From: Duganella radicis
GTDB taxonomy: Bacteria > Pseudomonadota > Gammaproteobacteria > Burkholderiales > Burkholderiaceae_D
Reading direction: 5' to 3'
NCBI RefSeq assembly: GCF_009720825.1
Contig: NZ_WNKY01000005.1
Location: 62,001 to 126,000 of the forward strand
Length of the DNA: 64,000 nt
How positions within the stretch are numbered: position 1 is the first letter of the stretch; each line of letters starts with the position of its first letter. The notes under the pieces are model-generated. The model saw only the letters and a program-made list of their open reading frames with translations. It was not told the DNA's origin and searched no databases. Position numbers and translations under genes: made by a program. Shown here one piece after another: positions 52,821 through 63,049 of the stretch.

Positions 52821-54228
52821 GAAACTGATCCGCAAAATCCTCGGCACCAAGAGTAAAGCGGCCCGCGACGCAAACACGCCAGTGGTGCTGGGGCCGGAAG
52901 CCCACGGCATCGATCCGCGCCTGCTGTCCAACAACGCCATCCGCGTCACCAGCGCCTTGCAGGAAGCCGGCTACGAAGCCTTCGTGGTGGGCGGCGCGGT
53001 GCGCGACCTGCTGCTGGGCGTGAAGCCGAAAGACTTCGACATCGCCACCAACGCCACGCCGGAGCAGGTCAAGCGCCTGTTCCGCCGCGCCTTCATCATC
53101 GGCAAGCGCTTCCAGATCGTGCACGTCATGTTCGGCAACGACCTGCTGGAAGTGACCACCTTCCGCGGCACCACCTCGGCCAACGCGCCAAAGGATGAAC
53201 ATGGCCGCGTCCTGCGCGACAACACCTTCGGCTCGCAGGCGGAGGACGCGGAGCGCCGCGACTTCACCATCAACGCCATGTACTACAACCCGGCGAATCA
53301 GCAGGTGCTGGACTACCACGGCGGCATCGAGGACATCCGCGCCAAAACGCTGCGCATCATCGGCAAGCCGGAAGAGCGCTACCGCGAAGACCCGGTGCGC
53401 ATGCTGCGCGTGGTGCGCTTTGCCGCCAAGCTGAAATTCTCCATCGAGCAGGAAACCGGCGCGCCGATCAAGGTCATGGCGCCGCTGATCAACAACGTGC
53501 CGGCCGCGCGCGTGTTCGACGAAATGCTCAAGCTCCTGATGAGCGGCCACGCGCTGGCCTGCTTGCAGCAGTTGCGCAAGGAAGGCCTGCATCACGGCCT
53601 GCTGCCGCTGCTGGACGTGGTGCTGGAACAGCCGATGGGCTTCAAGTTCGTGACCCTGGCGCTGGACTCGACCGACGCCCGCATCCACGCCGGCAAGACC
53701 GTGTCGCCGGGTTTCCTGTTTGCCTCGCTGCTGTGGCATCAGGTGCTGGAAAAATGGGAAGCCTACCGCGCGGCGGGCGAGCAGACCATCCCGGCGCTGC
53801 ATCTGGCGGCCGACGACGTGCTTGATTCGCAGACCGAGAAACTGGCCTTGCAGCGCAAGATCGGCTCCGACATGCGCGACATCTGGGCCATGCAGCCGCG
53901 CTTCGAGCGCCGCACCGGCAAGGCCCCGCACAAATTGCTGGAACACCAGCGCTTCCGCGCCGGCTACGACTTCCTGCTGCTGCGCTGCGCCTCGGGCGAG
54001 ATCGACGCCGAGATCGGCGAATGGTGGACCGCCTTCTACGAAAGCGACGAAGCATCGCGCGAGGATTTGATTTCGTCGGCCAGCCAGCCATCGGGCGGCG
54101 GCGCAGGTGGTGCTAAACGCAAGCGCGGCCCGCGCCGTGGCGGCCGCAATCGTAGCGGCGGTGGCCGCGGCGACGAAGGTTCCGGCCCGGACAACGCGGC
54201 GCCGGCGCATGACGGCGGCGGCGACTAA
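52813..54228 (+). CDS. pcnB: poly(A) polymerase I
   Basis: The ATG at 52813 gives 471 residues. The nucleotidyltransferase core has FVVGGAVRDLLLGVKPKDFDIATN (about 60-83; G-X-V-RD and D-X-D) and the RRDFTINAMYYNP flexible loop. RIIGKPEERYREDPVRMLRVVRFAAKL follows, all typical of PcnB and the related CCA enzymes. The extended C-terminus ends in a basic RG-rich tail (KRKRGPRRGGRNRSGGG), as in PcnB and unlike CCA-adding enzymes. It polyadenylates RNA 3' ends and helps decay. folK follows 24 bp later. Confidence 0.93.
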   Translation: MIKKLIRKILGTKSKAARDANTPVVLGPEAHGIDPRLLSNNAIRVTSALQEAGYEAFVVGGAVRDLLLGVKPKDFDIATNATPEQVKRLFRRAFIIGKRFQIVHVMFGNDLLEVTTFRGTTSANAPKDEHGRVLRDNTFGSQAEDAERRDFTINAMYYNPANQQVLDYHGGIEDIRAKTLRIIGKPEERYREDPVRMLRVVRFAAKLKFSIEQETGAPIKVMAPLINNVPAARVFDEMLKLLMSGHALACLQQLRKEGLHHGLLPLLDVVLEQPMGFKFVTLALDSTDARIHAGKTVSPGFLFASLLWHQVLEKWEAYRAAGEQTIPALHLAADDVLDSQTEKLALQRKIGSDMRDIWAMQPRFERRTGKAPHKLLEHQRFRAGYDFLLLRCASGEIDAEIGEWWTAFYESDEASREDLISSASQPSGGGAGGAKRKRGPRRGGRNRSGGGRGDEGSGPDNAAPAHDGGGD

Positions 54229-54252
54229 CAACGCCCACCTGCCCATCGCATC

Positions 54253-54792
54253 ATGAACACCGCAATCACAGCGGGCCTCGCGCCCGCTACGCCGCAGGAC
54301 GACAAGGCGCCCTTCGCCTTCACCATCGCCTACATCGGCATTGGCGCCAACCTGGGCGACGCCCGCGCCAACGTGCTGGACGCGCTGGAACGCCTGCAAC
54401 GCCAGCCCGGCTGCACCTTGATGGCGGCATCGGGCCTGTACCGTACCGCGCCCATCGACTCCAGCGGCGACGACTACATCAACGCCGTCGCCCGCATCGC
54501 CACCACCCTGGACGCCGAAGCCCTGCTGCAAGCGCTGCAAGCCATCGAACAGGCGCACGGCCGCGAACGGCCCTACCGCAACGCGCCGCGCACGCTCGAC
54601 CTGGATCTGCTACTGTACGGCGACGCCACCATCAACAGCGCCACGCTGACCGTGCCGCATCCGCGCATGACCGAGCGCGCGTTTGTGCTGGTGCCGCTGC
54701 TGGAGCTGGCGCCATCGATTCACATCCCCGGCCACGGCGCGGCGTCGCAATATGCGGCCGGCGTGGCCGACCAGGGCATCAGCCCTCTTTAA
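54253..54792 (+). CDS. folK: 2-amino-4-hydroxy-6-hydroxymethyldihydropteridine pyrophosphokinase
   Basis: The 179 residues have HPPK hallmarks: YIGIGANLGDARANV (about 30-44), SGLYRTAPID, DDYINAVARI and the signature RTLDLDLLLYG (about 115-125) with the metal-binding Asp pair. The end PHPRMTERAFVLVPLLELAP is typical. It transfers pyrophosphate from ATP to the pterin in folate synthesis. The first 25 residues before the domain are a Pro/Ala-rich extension. It lies between pcnB and panB, as in related genomes. Confidence 0.94.
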   Translation: MNTAITAGLAPATPQDDKAPFAFTIAYIGIGANLGDARANVLDALERLQRQPGCTLMAASGLYRTAPIDSSGDDYINAVARIATTLDAEALLQALQAIEQAHGRERPYRNAPRTLDLDLLLYGDATINSATLTVPHPRMTERAFVLVPLLELAPSIHIPGHGAASQYAAGVADQGISPL

Positions 54793-54807
54793 CACAAAGG
54801 ATTTACC

Positions 54808-55686
54808 ATGACTGGATATCTGCAAGGAAACGAAATGGCCGCGAGCCAAAAGCCCGCCGACGCCAACGCACCTGCACCGGCCAAAGCGGTCGTATCGAAA
54901 GCCGTCACCGTCAACACCCTGGCCACGCTGCGCAACGCCGGCGAAAAGATCACCATGCTGACCTGCTACGACGCCAGCTTCGCCTCGCTGATGGACCGCT
55001 GCGGCATTGAGATCCTGCTGATCGGCGACTCGCTGGGCATGGTATGCGCAGGCCACACCTCCACGCTGCCGGTCACCATGACCGACATCGTCTACCACAC
55101 CGCCTCCGTGGCGCGCGGCACCAAGAACGCCATGATCGTGGCCGACCTGCCGTTCGGCGCCTACGGCACGCCGGAAACCGCGTACGCCAACGCCGTGCTG
55201 GCGATGCAGGCCGGCGCGCACATGGTCAAGATCGAAGGCGGCGCATGGCTGGCCGACACCATCAAATTCCTGACCGACCGCGGCGTGCCAGTGTGCGCCC
55301 ACCTCGGCCTGACGCCGCAATCGGTGCACCAGCTGGGCGGCTACAAAGTACAAGGCAAAACCACCGAAAGCGCCGATCTGCTGAAAGCCGACGCGCTGAA
55401 AATCCAGGCCGCCGGCGCCTCGATCGTGGTGCTGGAGGCGATTCCTTCGGCCCTGGGCAAGGAAGTAACCGAACTGCTGTCGATTCCAACCATCGGCATC
55501 GGCGCGGGTCCGGATTGCTCAGGCCAGGTGCTGGTGATGCACGACCTGCTGGGCGTCTTCCCGGGCCGCAAAGCGCGCTTCGTGAAAAACTTCATGGAAG
55601 GCCAAAGCAGCATCGAAGCCGCCTTCACCGCCTACGTCAGCGCCGTCAAGGACGGCAGCTTCCCGGCGCTGGAACACTGCTTCTAA
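54808..55686 (+). CDS. panB: 3-methyl-2-oxobutanoate hydroxymethyltransferase
   Basis: From the ATG at 54808 (AAAGG upstream) it has 292 residues; a second ATG at 54835 also has a good site (AAGGAA), so a shorter N-terminus is possible. [29 protein letters not shown] (about 51-79, split), [41 protein letters not shown] and the late [21 protein letters not shown] are PanB signatures. It makes ketopantoate for pantothenate and CoA. It overlaps the convergent helicase gene by 4 bp. Confidence 0.95.
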   Translation: MTGYLQGNEMAASQKPADANAPAPAKAVVSKAVTVNTLATLRNAGEKITMLTCYDASFASLMDRCGIEILLIGDSLGMVCAGHTSTLPVTMTDIVYHTASVARGTKNAMIVADLPFGAYGTPETAYANAVLAMQAGAHMVKIEGGAWLADTIKFLTDRGVPVCAHLGLTPQSVHQLGGYKVQGKTTESADLLKADALKIQAAGASIVVLEAIPSALGKEVTELLSIPTIGIGAGPDCSGQVLVMHDLLGVFPGRKARFVKNFMEGQSSIEAAFTAYVSAVKDGSFPALEHCF

Positions 55687-58600
55687 GCGAGACTGGCGGA
55701 TGTGACCACACCCGCCAAGAACTCCGCCGGGCTGCGTACCGGCAGCTTGGCATACACCGCGCCGAAGTACGGCTGACCACGCCACACATCCGCGGCTCCT
55801 ACCATGTAGAAATGTTGCTGTGCTCTCGTCAACGCGACATTGAGCAAGTTCGGCTTGGATGCAGCCCACGTCGCAGAGCCGGCATGGTCCGCATCCACGC
55901 CTAGCACCATAATTACCGCTGGCGCCTCCTTGCCTTGGAAGGTATGCACCGTACCGATCCGGTTTTTACACCATTTCTTCACGGTTTTGCGCCCAGGTGA
56001 TTGGCCCGGCCATTGAATTTCCACGATGCGCCTCCTCAACGCATGGCGCACCGCCTTGAACGGCGAAATGATGAAAAGCTCCGGCAAGGTATCATCACCC
56101 AAGCGGTATAACCGGGCAATCAACTCGCCAACGAAGTCGATTTGTTGCGGCACCACCTGCTTGAAATCGACCTGGCCACCAAGCTCGATCCACGCGCTTT
56201 CCCCCATCGGCACCTTGAGTGCCTGCGGCGCGCGGCGCGCAGTTTCAATCACCATCTTGCCGTCATAGGCGATGGTGTTGGCCATAGAGAACATGGGATC
56301 GGCACAGCGGCGATGTACCCGCAGCGGGCTACCGATCCACAGGCCGTCACCGCCCGGTAACGGCACCAGCGTGCCGTAACGGTTGGCTTCATCGGCCAGC
56401 CGCTGGACCGATACCTTGTCCGGTGCATATGCTTCACCAGCGGTGTGAACCGATTGCGCCGACAGCGCCCTTATCAACGATCGGGGGACCGTGAATACCG
56501 GTTCGATCTGCAGCGGGTCGCCGACGACTATCGCACGCCGCGCGCGCCACAGGCCGCCCACCGCCGCCTGTGGCACGGCCTGCCCCGCCTCGTCGATGAA
56601 CAGCCAGCCTATAGCGTCGGCCCCCATGCCATGGAACTGCCGCGCCAACGAGGCAAAGGTGGTCGACACGACCGGCACTACCATGAACAGGCTTTGCCAG
56701 ATTAAGGGGATGAAGGTGTCGTCATCCGGACGCTGGTTCGTCAGCAGTTGAGCAAGCGCAAACAGGTTGCCACCAAACCCACCGCCCTTACCGACCTCTG
56801 CCAACCACGCTTCGTGCAAAGTTAAGGCGGCGGCGAACAACTCTGATCGCAGCTGGGCTAATTCGTTGTCATGCCACAAGCCGGCAATTTGAAACTTGTC
56901 TTGCTCAAGTGCGTCCGGAGAGCTGGGCAAGTCAAACGCATATTGCTGCCGCAATCGGCGCAACTGCTCCTGGCCGTTATTCCATGCATCCATACGCCCT
57001 TGCCACGCAGTGCGTGCCGCATGGACATCGCTGGTCTGCTGGCTAAGCGAAGTAGTGTACCTGCCCAGCGCCTCCCTGGCCGCAGCCACCTCTCTCAACA
57101 AGGCTCGCTGCTCGCCGGCATTGGCCATGCATTCATCGCGATAGCGCGCAGCGCGCGATGGCTGGAACCAGCGTACCCACCAGGCTGGACGCTGCAGTCC
57201 CAGCAAGCGCTCCTCCTCGCGCAGGTCGGCCTGCCGTTGCTGCAGTTGCGCCAGCATGGCTTGTGCCGCCGTGTGTTCTTGTGTTGTGTTGTCCAGCCGT
57301 TCGTGCGCCAGCTGCAAAGCAAGGTATTCAGTCTTGCAAAAGGCCTCGGCATCCGTACCTTGGTACTGCCGCCATAACGTGGCATATGCAGCTAACGTAC
57401 CGACCGCGTGCTCCACCTTGGCTGCCAGCTCGCGATAGCGTTGCGCTGCCTGTGAAAAACTGGGGCCTTGGTAGCTGTCCAGCCACTCGCGGATATTTTG
57501 ACATGTCGGGTCAGGCTCGACCTCTTCATTCCAGTTATTGTGATAAAACTTGGAGACGAAGCGGCGGCGGTTTTCGCTATTGCCCAGCGCGCAGGAAATC
57601 AGCCCCCATGGCTCACTCTCAGGTGACGGGTGAAATATGCCATCCTCGTCTTCGGCGGCAATGCGATAGGCCACAGACTTGAGATAACTATTCGCCCGCC
57701 AATCCTCGCCGAGCGATTTTAGCTTGGGCAGATCGCGCGAGATATTCTCCACTGCGGCATTGTTGGAGGAGGCAACCACCATTTCAAAGCCCGTCAGCTC
57801 TGGCCGCAACCGCCCCATCCAGGTGCTCTTGCCATTCCTGAACTCGACCTTGACCTTGCCGCTAAACGCATCCGCCGCGGTATTCAGGCCGGCCAACACT
57901 GCGGCGCGGCGGACAATATTATCGGCAAAGATTTCGCGCAGCAGCGTGGTCTTCCCCGTTCCTGGGGGACCGTTGACCGCAAACATGCCGCCATCGCGCA
58001 GCTTATCCAAAGCGGCATTGATCGCAAACTGCTGCATCAGGCTCATACTGTGCGACGCCTGGCTAAGCCAGTGTCCATGGTTGTAGCGCGACGGATGCAA
58101 CCAATCCAGCAAGGCCAAGCGGCCATCGGCGGCGTAGAGATCCATGCGCTGATCCGCAGGCAGCGGCGACAGATAAGATTCCAGCACGGGTACGCTACCG
58201 GCGCGCAGGCTGCTCATGGCCCGTTCGATATCCTCGATATAAAAGCTGTTCAGGATATCGATGTCGATTCCGTCATCTTCGTCGTCATCATGTGGCTCGA
58301 CATCGGCGTTATCACGCTTGCCGTCTTCCCGTTTCTTGCTGGTCCGCAGCTCCAATAGCAGCGGTTGCTCCGGCGATGGCGCAAAACCAGCCCATTCCGC
58401 GAATAGCGATAGCAGTTGACTGATCTCGACTCCGGTCAACGGGGCGATCGGAGCGCCACCAGGCTTGGCTGGCTTGGCCGGAGGGCGCCGCGTCCGAAAA
58501 TCTTCCAGCAAGTCTTTCAGGTCGAACTTTGCATCCTCGAACGCAGCGGAGGTAAGGCTGCCGATACCCCGTGCCAATGCGCATCCTAGCGCCCACGGCA

Positions 58601-58991
58601 CGGTAGATACCGATACGGGATCAAAGCTGGGTTCACCGTACACGTTCAGATCGATCCTTGCAAAACAACTGCGCCCATCCGCCGTACCGCGTTCATCCTC
58701 CTCTTCGCCACTGGCCGCCGTAGGGAAAATTTTCTTGCAGGCTGCCGCAATCTCGCCGGCATCGAATAGGCCAATATACAGCCGGAAGCCAGTAATCTTG
58801 CGGTCTTCCGGTATATCAAACCGCTCGAAGTAGTTTGAGGGCCCAGTCTCCAATTGATCTGGTTTGATCCAGCGCAGTTTCCAAGCCTCTTCTACATCCG
58901 TAACCTGATCAAGATCAAAAGGGATAAAAAATTCGACCTTATGCCAATAGTCAAGAATCTCAATCAATCGTTGCTGCGCGGCTTGAACCAT
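55683..58991 (-). CDS. large SF1 (DNA2/UPF1-like) helicase with coiled-coil insertion
   Basis: The ATG at 58991 gives 1102 residues. The N-terminal domain of about 300 residues (opening near [14 protein letters not shown]) is not recognised, with an acidic patch at about 230-250. The helicase core has Walker [10 protein letters not shown] with Lys347 and a coiled-coil region at about 510-690. Walker B FIDEAG (Asp800), motif [14 protein letters not shown] and motifs [17 protein letters not shown] and NVALTRAQQ follow. This is the AAA_11/AAA_12 layout. The target (DNA or RNA) is unknown. It follows the aminotransferase gene by 56 bp, or by overlap if a TTG at 59051 is used. Confidence 0.88.
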   Translation of the reverse strand: MVQAAQQRLIEILDYWHKVEFFIPFDLDQVTDVEEAWKLRWIKPDQLETGPSNYFERFDIPEDRKITGFRLYIGLFDAGEIAAACKKIFPTAASGEEEDERGTADGRSCFARIDLNVYGEPSFDPVSVSTVPWALGCALARGIGSLTSAAFEDAKFDLKDLLEDFRTRRPPAKPAKPGGAPIAPLTGVEISQLLSLFAEWAGFAPSPEQPLLLELRTSKKREDGKRDNADVEPHDDDEDDGIDIDILNSFYIEDIERAMSSLRAGSVPVLESYLSPLPADQRMDLYAADGRLALLDWLHPSRYNHGHWLSQASHSMSLMQQFAINAALDKLRDGGMFAVNGPPGTGKTTLLREIFADNIVRRAAVLAGLNTAADAFSGKVKVEFRNGKSTWMGRLRPELTGFEMVVASSNNAAVENISRDLPKLKSLGEDWRANSYLKSVAYRIAAEDEDGIFHPSPESEPWGLISCALGNSENRRRFVSKFYHNNWNEEVEPDPTCQNIREWLDSYQGPSFSQAAQRYRELAAKVEHAVGTLAAYATLWRQYQGTDAEAFCKTEYLALQLAHERLDNTTQEHTAAQAMLAQLQQRQADLREEERLLGLQRPAWWVRWFQPSRAARYRDECMANAGEQRALLREVAAAREALGRYTTSLSQQTSDVHAARTAWQGRMDAWNNGQEQLRRLRQQYAFDLPSSPDALEQDKFQIAGLWHDNELAQLRSELFAAALTLHEAWLAEVGKGGGFGGNLFALAQLLTNQRPDDDTFIPLIWQSLFMVVPVVSTTFASLARQFHGMGADAIGWLFIDEAGQAVPQAAVGGLWRARRAIVVGDPLQIEPVFTVPRSLIRALSAQSVHTAGEAYAPDKVSVQRLADEANRYGTLVPLPGGDGLWIGSPLRVHRRCADPMFSMANTIAYDGKMVIETARRAPQALKVPMGESAWIELGGQVDFKQVVPQQIDFVGELIARLYRLGDDTLPELFIISPFKAVRHALRRRIVEIQWPGQSPGRKTVKKWCKNRIGTVHTFQGKEAPAVIMVLGVDADHAGSATWAASKPNLLNVALTRAQQHFYMVGAADVWRGQPYFGAVYAKLPVRSPAEFLAGVVTSASLA

Positions 58992-59047
58992 AACGCTCTC
59001 TGAATCTCCATCGTGAAAAGTCAGTATCGCAGTGCCAGTGGCTAGGG

Positions 59048-60403
59048 TCAACTCCGCAATTCAAGCAGACATTCACCGAAGACTTGCAGGAGCCTGTTCA
59101 CGTCACATTCGCTGGTCCCTGGACAGACCAGCAGCATGTTGTGGAAGGGCGTGATGAGCAGGCCGCGGTTGAGGAGGTAGAGGTGGATGGCTTGTTCTAG
59201 TCCGCTGTCCATGGCGGCCTGCGCCTCCGTGCCGTTGCGCGGGGCGGTGGGCGTGAACTGGAATTCCGTGCGGGCGCCGATTTGGGTGACGCACCATGGC
59301 AGCTGGTGGCGCGCGATGATGTCGCGCAAGCCTTCCGCCAGTTGGGCCGCCAGCGTGAACATATGCTGGTAGGCCTCCCCGGTCATTACTTCTTCCAGAT
59401 TGGCGCGCATCGCCGCCATGGCGAACATATTGGCGCTCAACGTGGTGCCGATGCCGGAATGGCCCGGCGGCGCGCTGCGCTTGGCGTGCTCCACACGGCG
59501 CGCCACTTCTTCCGTAAATCCGTATACCGCGCAGGGAATGCCGCCGCTGATTGGCTTGCCGATCACCAGCGCGTCTGGCTGCATGCCGTGCGCGCGGGCG
59601 TAGCCTCCGGGGCCACTGCTGATGGTGTGGGTTTCATCGATCACCAGCAGCGCGCCGTGTTGCCTGATCAGCTGCTGCGCTGCTTCCCAGAAGCCCGGCT
59701 GCGGCAGCACCATGCCGACGTTGGTCATCACCGGTTCCGCCAGCACGCAGGCGATGTCGCCGGCCGCCAGCGCCGCTTCCAACGCCGTCAAGTCGTTGAA
59801 CTCCACCACCACAGTGTGATCCGTCAGTTTGTGCACTTGACCCAGCAGGCTATCGCGCTGCGCCGGCACGCCGCCGACCAGATCGACGAACACATCGTCC
59901 ACCGTGCCGTGGTAGCAGCCGTTGAAGACCAATACCTTGCTGCGTCCTGTCGCCGCACGCAGCCAGCGCAGCACAAAGCGGTTGGCGTCGGAAGCCGATA
60001 ACGCGAACTGCCAGCATGGCAGGCCAAAGCGCCGCGCCAGTTCGGCCGCTACCGGGCCAGCGTCTTCCGATGGCAGCATGGCGGTGTAGCCGCGTGCCGA
60101 CTGACGGGCGATGGCTTGCGCCACCGGCTGCGGCGCATGGCCGAACATGGCGCCGGTGTCGCCGAGACAGAAATCCACGTACGCATGGCCGTCCGCATCG
60201 CGAAAGCGCGCGCCAGAGGCTTCGCGCACTGTCAGCGGGAACGGCGTGGACCAATCGCTCATCCAATGCATCGGCACGCCGAACAGCAGGTGCCGGCCCG
60301 CCTCCTGCGCCAGACGCGCCGATTCAGGATTGCGCGCAATGTAGCTGGCGCGTTCGGCCGCGGCCATCGCCTGCACGCGCTGCCAGTCCAGGCCCGCTCT
60401 CAT
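59048..60403 (-). CDS. class III aminotransferase, GSA-aminotransferase-like
   Basis: The ATG at 60403 overlaps the previous gene's stop (ATGA) and gives 451 residues. It has YVDFCLGDTGAMFGHAPQPV (about 95-114), NGCYHGTVDD, LVIDETHTISSGPGG with the PLP-binding Asp, and the PLP Lys in ALVIGKPISGGIPC (about 282-295). It resembles glutamate-1-semialdehyde aminotransferase-like class III enzymes, but the cluster points to a diamine or gamma-amino acid substrate. It is the fourth gene of the catabolic unit. Confidence 0.88.
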   Translation of the reverse strand: MRAGLDWQRVQAMAAAERASYIARNPESARLAQEAGRHLLFGVPMHWMSDWSTPFPLTVREASGARFRDADGHAYVDFCLGDTGAMFGHAPQPVAQAIARQSARGYTAMLPSEDAGPVAAELARRFGLPCWQFALSASDANRFVLRWLRAATGRSKVLVFNGCYHGTVDDVFVDLVGGVPAQRDSLLGQVHKLTDHTVVVEFNDLTALEAALAAGDIACVLAEPVMTNVGMVLPQPGFWEAAQQLIRQHGALLVIDETHTISSGPGGYARAHGMQPDALVIGKPISGGIPCAVYGFTEEVARRVEHAKRSAPPGHSGIGTTLSANMFAMAAMRANLEEVMTGEAYQHMFTLAAQLAEGLRDIIARHQLPWCVTQIGARTEFQFTPTAPRNGTEAQAAMDSGLEQAIHLYLLNRGLLITPFHNMLLVCPGTSECDVNRLLQVFGECLLELRS

Positions 60404-61737
60404 ACCAGCAACATCAAATGCTCGCGTTCCCACGAGCTGATAACGCGGCTGTAGGTGGCGAACTCCAGTTCCTTCACCTCGCAGAACGCTTGCACGAACA
60501 ACTCGCCAAGGATGTCGCTCAGCGGCTCGCACTCGCGCAGGCGTTGAATGGCATCTTCCAGATTGCGCGGCAACTGGTCGTGTACATGTTCAGCGCTACC
60601 CGATGTCGGCGCGGATGGTTTGAGGCCTTCCACCATGCCGAGATAACCACATGCCAGCGTGGCCGCCATCGCCAGATACGGATTGACGTCCACACCCGGC
60701 ACGCGGTTCTCCACACGCCGGTTGACCGGCGCGGAGTTGGGAATGCGGATGCCGCAGGTGCGGTTGTCATAGCCCCAATGCACATTGGTCGGCGCCGACA
60801 TGAAACGCGACAGGCGGCGGTAGGAATTCACATGCGGCGCAAACAGCAGCGTGGCCGGCGCGATGTACTTTTCCAGCCCGGCGATATAGTTGAAAAAGAG
60901 GTCGCTGGCGTCGCCATCCTTGCGCGTGAAGATATTCTGGCCGCTGGTGGTATCCAGCACGCTCTGGTGAATATGCATCGCGCTACCCGGCTCGGTCTCC
61001 ATCGGCTTGGCCATGAAGGTGGCGAAGATGCCGTGCCTCAAAGCCGTTTCCCGCACGGCGCGCTTGAACAGGAACACACGGTCGGCCAGTTCCAGCGCCT
61101 CGCCGTGGGTGAAGTTGATTTCCATCTGTCCCGCGCCGGCTTCGTGAATCAGCGTCTCCACGCCGAGATCGTGCTGCTTGCAGAAGGTCGATAACTCAAG
61201 GAAGAACGGATCGAAGTCGTTCACCGCGTCGATGGAGTAAGACTGGCGGCCGGACTCCGTCTTGCCGCTGCGGCCCAGTGGCGGCGCCAGCGGCTCGTGC
61301 GGATTGCTGCTGCGGGCCACCAGATAGAACTCCATCTCCGGCGCCACCACCGGTTGCCAGCCGCGCTCCTCGTACAGCCGCAGCACCTTGCGCAGCACGG
61401 CACGCGGCGACAGGCCGACCGGCGAGCCGTCGAAATTCTGGCAATCGTGGATCACCAGCGCCACGTTCTCCGCCGCCCAAGGCACCTGACGCAGCGTGGC
61501 GATGTCCGGCACGCAGATCATGTCGGGATCGGTCGCGCCGACGTATGGCGTGTTGTTGGGCTGCTCGCCGTTGACGGTGTTCAGCAGAACACTCTTCGGC
61601 AATCGCATCTCGCCTTCGTTCAGGAACAGATCCTTGGGCAAAATTTTGCCGCGCGCGATGCCGGTCATGTCCGCGATGACGCATTCCACTTCGTGGATAT
61701 TGCGTTCGCGTAGAAAGTCTTTCATGGCCTGGCTCAT
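60400..61737 (-). CDS. puuA: glutamine synthetase-like ligase, PuuA/SpuB type
   Basis: The 445 residues are a type I-like GS fold: an N-terminal beta-grasp part with ECVIADMTGIARGKILP, the metal-binding PEMEFYLV (about 130-137), INFTHGEALELADRVFLFKRAVRE, GSAMHIHQS, PHVNSYRRLSRFMSAP and RRVENRVPG. It lacks the adenylylated Tyr context of GlnA. Such enzymes glutamylate putrescine or other amines with ATP. The gene is 13 bp after another GS-like gene, which supports a polyamine role. The substrate is inferred. Confidence 0.88.
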   Translation of the reverse strand: MSQAMKDFLRERNIHEVECVIADMTGIARGKILPKDLFLNEGEMRLPKSVLLNTVNGEQPNNTPYVGATDPDMICVPDIATLRQVPWAAENVALVIHDCQNFDGSPVGLSPRAVLRKVLRLYEERGWQPVVAPEMEFYLVARSSNPHEPLAPPLGRSGKTESGRQSYSIDAVNDFDPFFLELSTFCKQHDLGVETLIHEAGAGQMEINFTHGEALELADRVFLFKRAVRETALRHGIFATFMAKPMETEPGSAMHIHQSVLDTTSGQNIFTRKDGDASDLFFNYIAGLEKYIAPATLLFAPHVNSYRRLSRFMSAPTNVHWGYDNRTCGIRIPNSAPVNRRVENRVPGVDVNPYLAMAATLACGYLGMVEGLKPSAPTSGSAEHVHDQLPRNLEDAIQRLRECEPLSDILGELFVQAFCEVKELEFATYSRVISSWEREHLMLLV

Positions 61738-61750
61738 TGCGGTCTCCTGT

Positions 61751-63049
61751 TTAGAAGCGGTTCAGGTAGCGCGTGGTTTCCCATGCGCTGACGTGTTGGC
61801 TGTATTCGACCCACTCGGCGCTTTTCAACGCGGCGAATTCAGCGACGATGTTTGCGCCCAGCGCTTCGGCCAACATGGCATCAGCGCGCAATGCTTCCGT
61901 CGCCGCGCCGAGATTTTGCGGCAGCAGGCGCAAGCCAAGCGCCGCGCGGTCCGCGTCGCTCATCTCGTAGACGTCCTGATTTACCGGGGCGCCGGGATCA
62001 AGCTTACGGTCGATGCCATCCAGCCCTGCGGCGATCACGCCGGCCAGCGCGAGGTAGGGGTTGGCCGAACTATCGGGCAGGCGCCATTCGATACGCCCGT
62101 GGACAGTGCGCGCGACCACTGTGCGATTGTTGTCGCCATGGCCGATAAACGCTGGCGCCCAACTGGTGCCGGACAACGATTGCCCGCACATCAGGCGCTT
62201 GTACGAATTGACCGTCGGCGCGCACAGCGCCGTCAGCGCTGGTGCGTGATGCAGCAGGCCAGCCAGGAAATGGCTCACTGGCGCGCCCACCTCGTTGCCA
62301 TTATCGTCCGCCAGCGACAGATGGAAATGCAGACCGCTGCCCGGCCGCTCGGCGAAGGGCTTGGGCATCATCGAGAACAGCATGCCCTCCTCCTCCGCGA
62401 TGTGATGCGCGGCCATCTTGAACAGCATGAAATTGTCGGCCGCGCGCAGCGCATCGGCGTAGTGGTAGTTCACCTCGAACTGGCCAGTCGCGTCCTCGTG
62501 GTCAATCTGGTAGACGCCGAGGCCGCATTCGTTGAGCGATGTGGTCAGCTTGTCGAGGAAGGCGCGCTGACGCAGCAGGCTTTTGGTGTCATAGGATGGT
62601 TTCTCCAGCGTGTCGGCCGCTTCGGCATCGTAGCCGCAGGCGCTTTTTTGCAGCAGGAAGAACTCCGGCTCCAGGCCGGCATTCAACGTCCAGCCACGCG
62701 CAGCGAGGCGAGCTACCTGTTTGCGCAGTACTTGACGCGGACAGGCATCGAATGGCTCGCCGGCGACGTGGCCATCCAGCACCACGCGCGCATAGCCGGG
62801 CAGCCATGGCATGGGCTGCAAGGTGGTCAGGTCGGCACGGCCATAGTATTCTGAACGCGGTCCGTTGCGCGGCAAGCCGGTTCCCCAGATCGAGGGCCCG
62901 GAGAAGCCCGCGCCCGGCGCGACGATATCGCCAAGATGCGCCAGCGGCACCAGCTTGCCCTTGGCAGCACCGTGGATGTCGGTGAATTGGGCGAAGACAT
63001 AGCGCACGCCTTGCGCCGCCAGCTCCGCTTTTAGCCTATCTGTATCCAT
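61751..63049 (-). CDS. second glutamine synthetase-like ligase (GlnT / type III glutamate-ammonia ligase-like)
   Basis: The 432 residues form another GS-fold ligase: FAQFTDIHGAAKGKLVPL, LEPEFFLLQ, DHEDATGQFEVNYHYADAL, AERPGSGLHFHLSL, APTVNSYKRL and the late DSSANPYLALAGVIAAGLDG. It matches proteins annotated as type III glutamate-ammonia ligase, related to gamma-glutamyl-amine ligases, and differs from its neighbour over most of its length. It overlaps the aldehyde dehydrogenase end by 19 bp and precedes the PuuA-like gene. Whether it makes glutamine or a gamma-glutamylamide cannot be told. Confidence 0.85.
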   Translation of the reverse strand: MDTDRLKAELAAQGVRYVFAQFTDIHGAAKGKLVPLAHLGDIVAPGAGFSGPSIWGTGLPRNGPRSEYYGRADLTTLQPMPWLPGYARVVLDGHVAGEPFDACPRQVLRKQVARLAARGWTLNAGLEPEFFLLQKSACGYDAEAADTLEKPSYDTKSLLRQRAFLDKLTTSLNECGLGVYQIDHEDATGQFEVNYHYADALRAADNFMLFKMAAHHIAEEEGMLFSMMPKPFAERPGSGLHFHLSLADDNGNEVGAPVSHFLAGLLHHAPALTALCAPTVNSYKRLMCGQSLSGTSWAPAFIGHGDNNRTVVARTVHGRIEWRLPDSSANPYLALAGVIAAGLDGIDRKLDPGAPVNQDVYEMSDADRAALGLRLLPQNLGAATEALRADAMLAEALGANIVAEFAALKSAEWVEYSQHVSAWETTRYLNRF

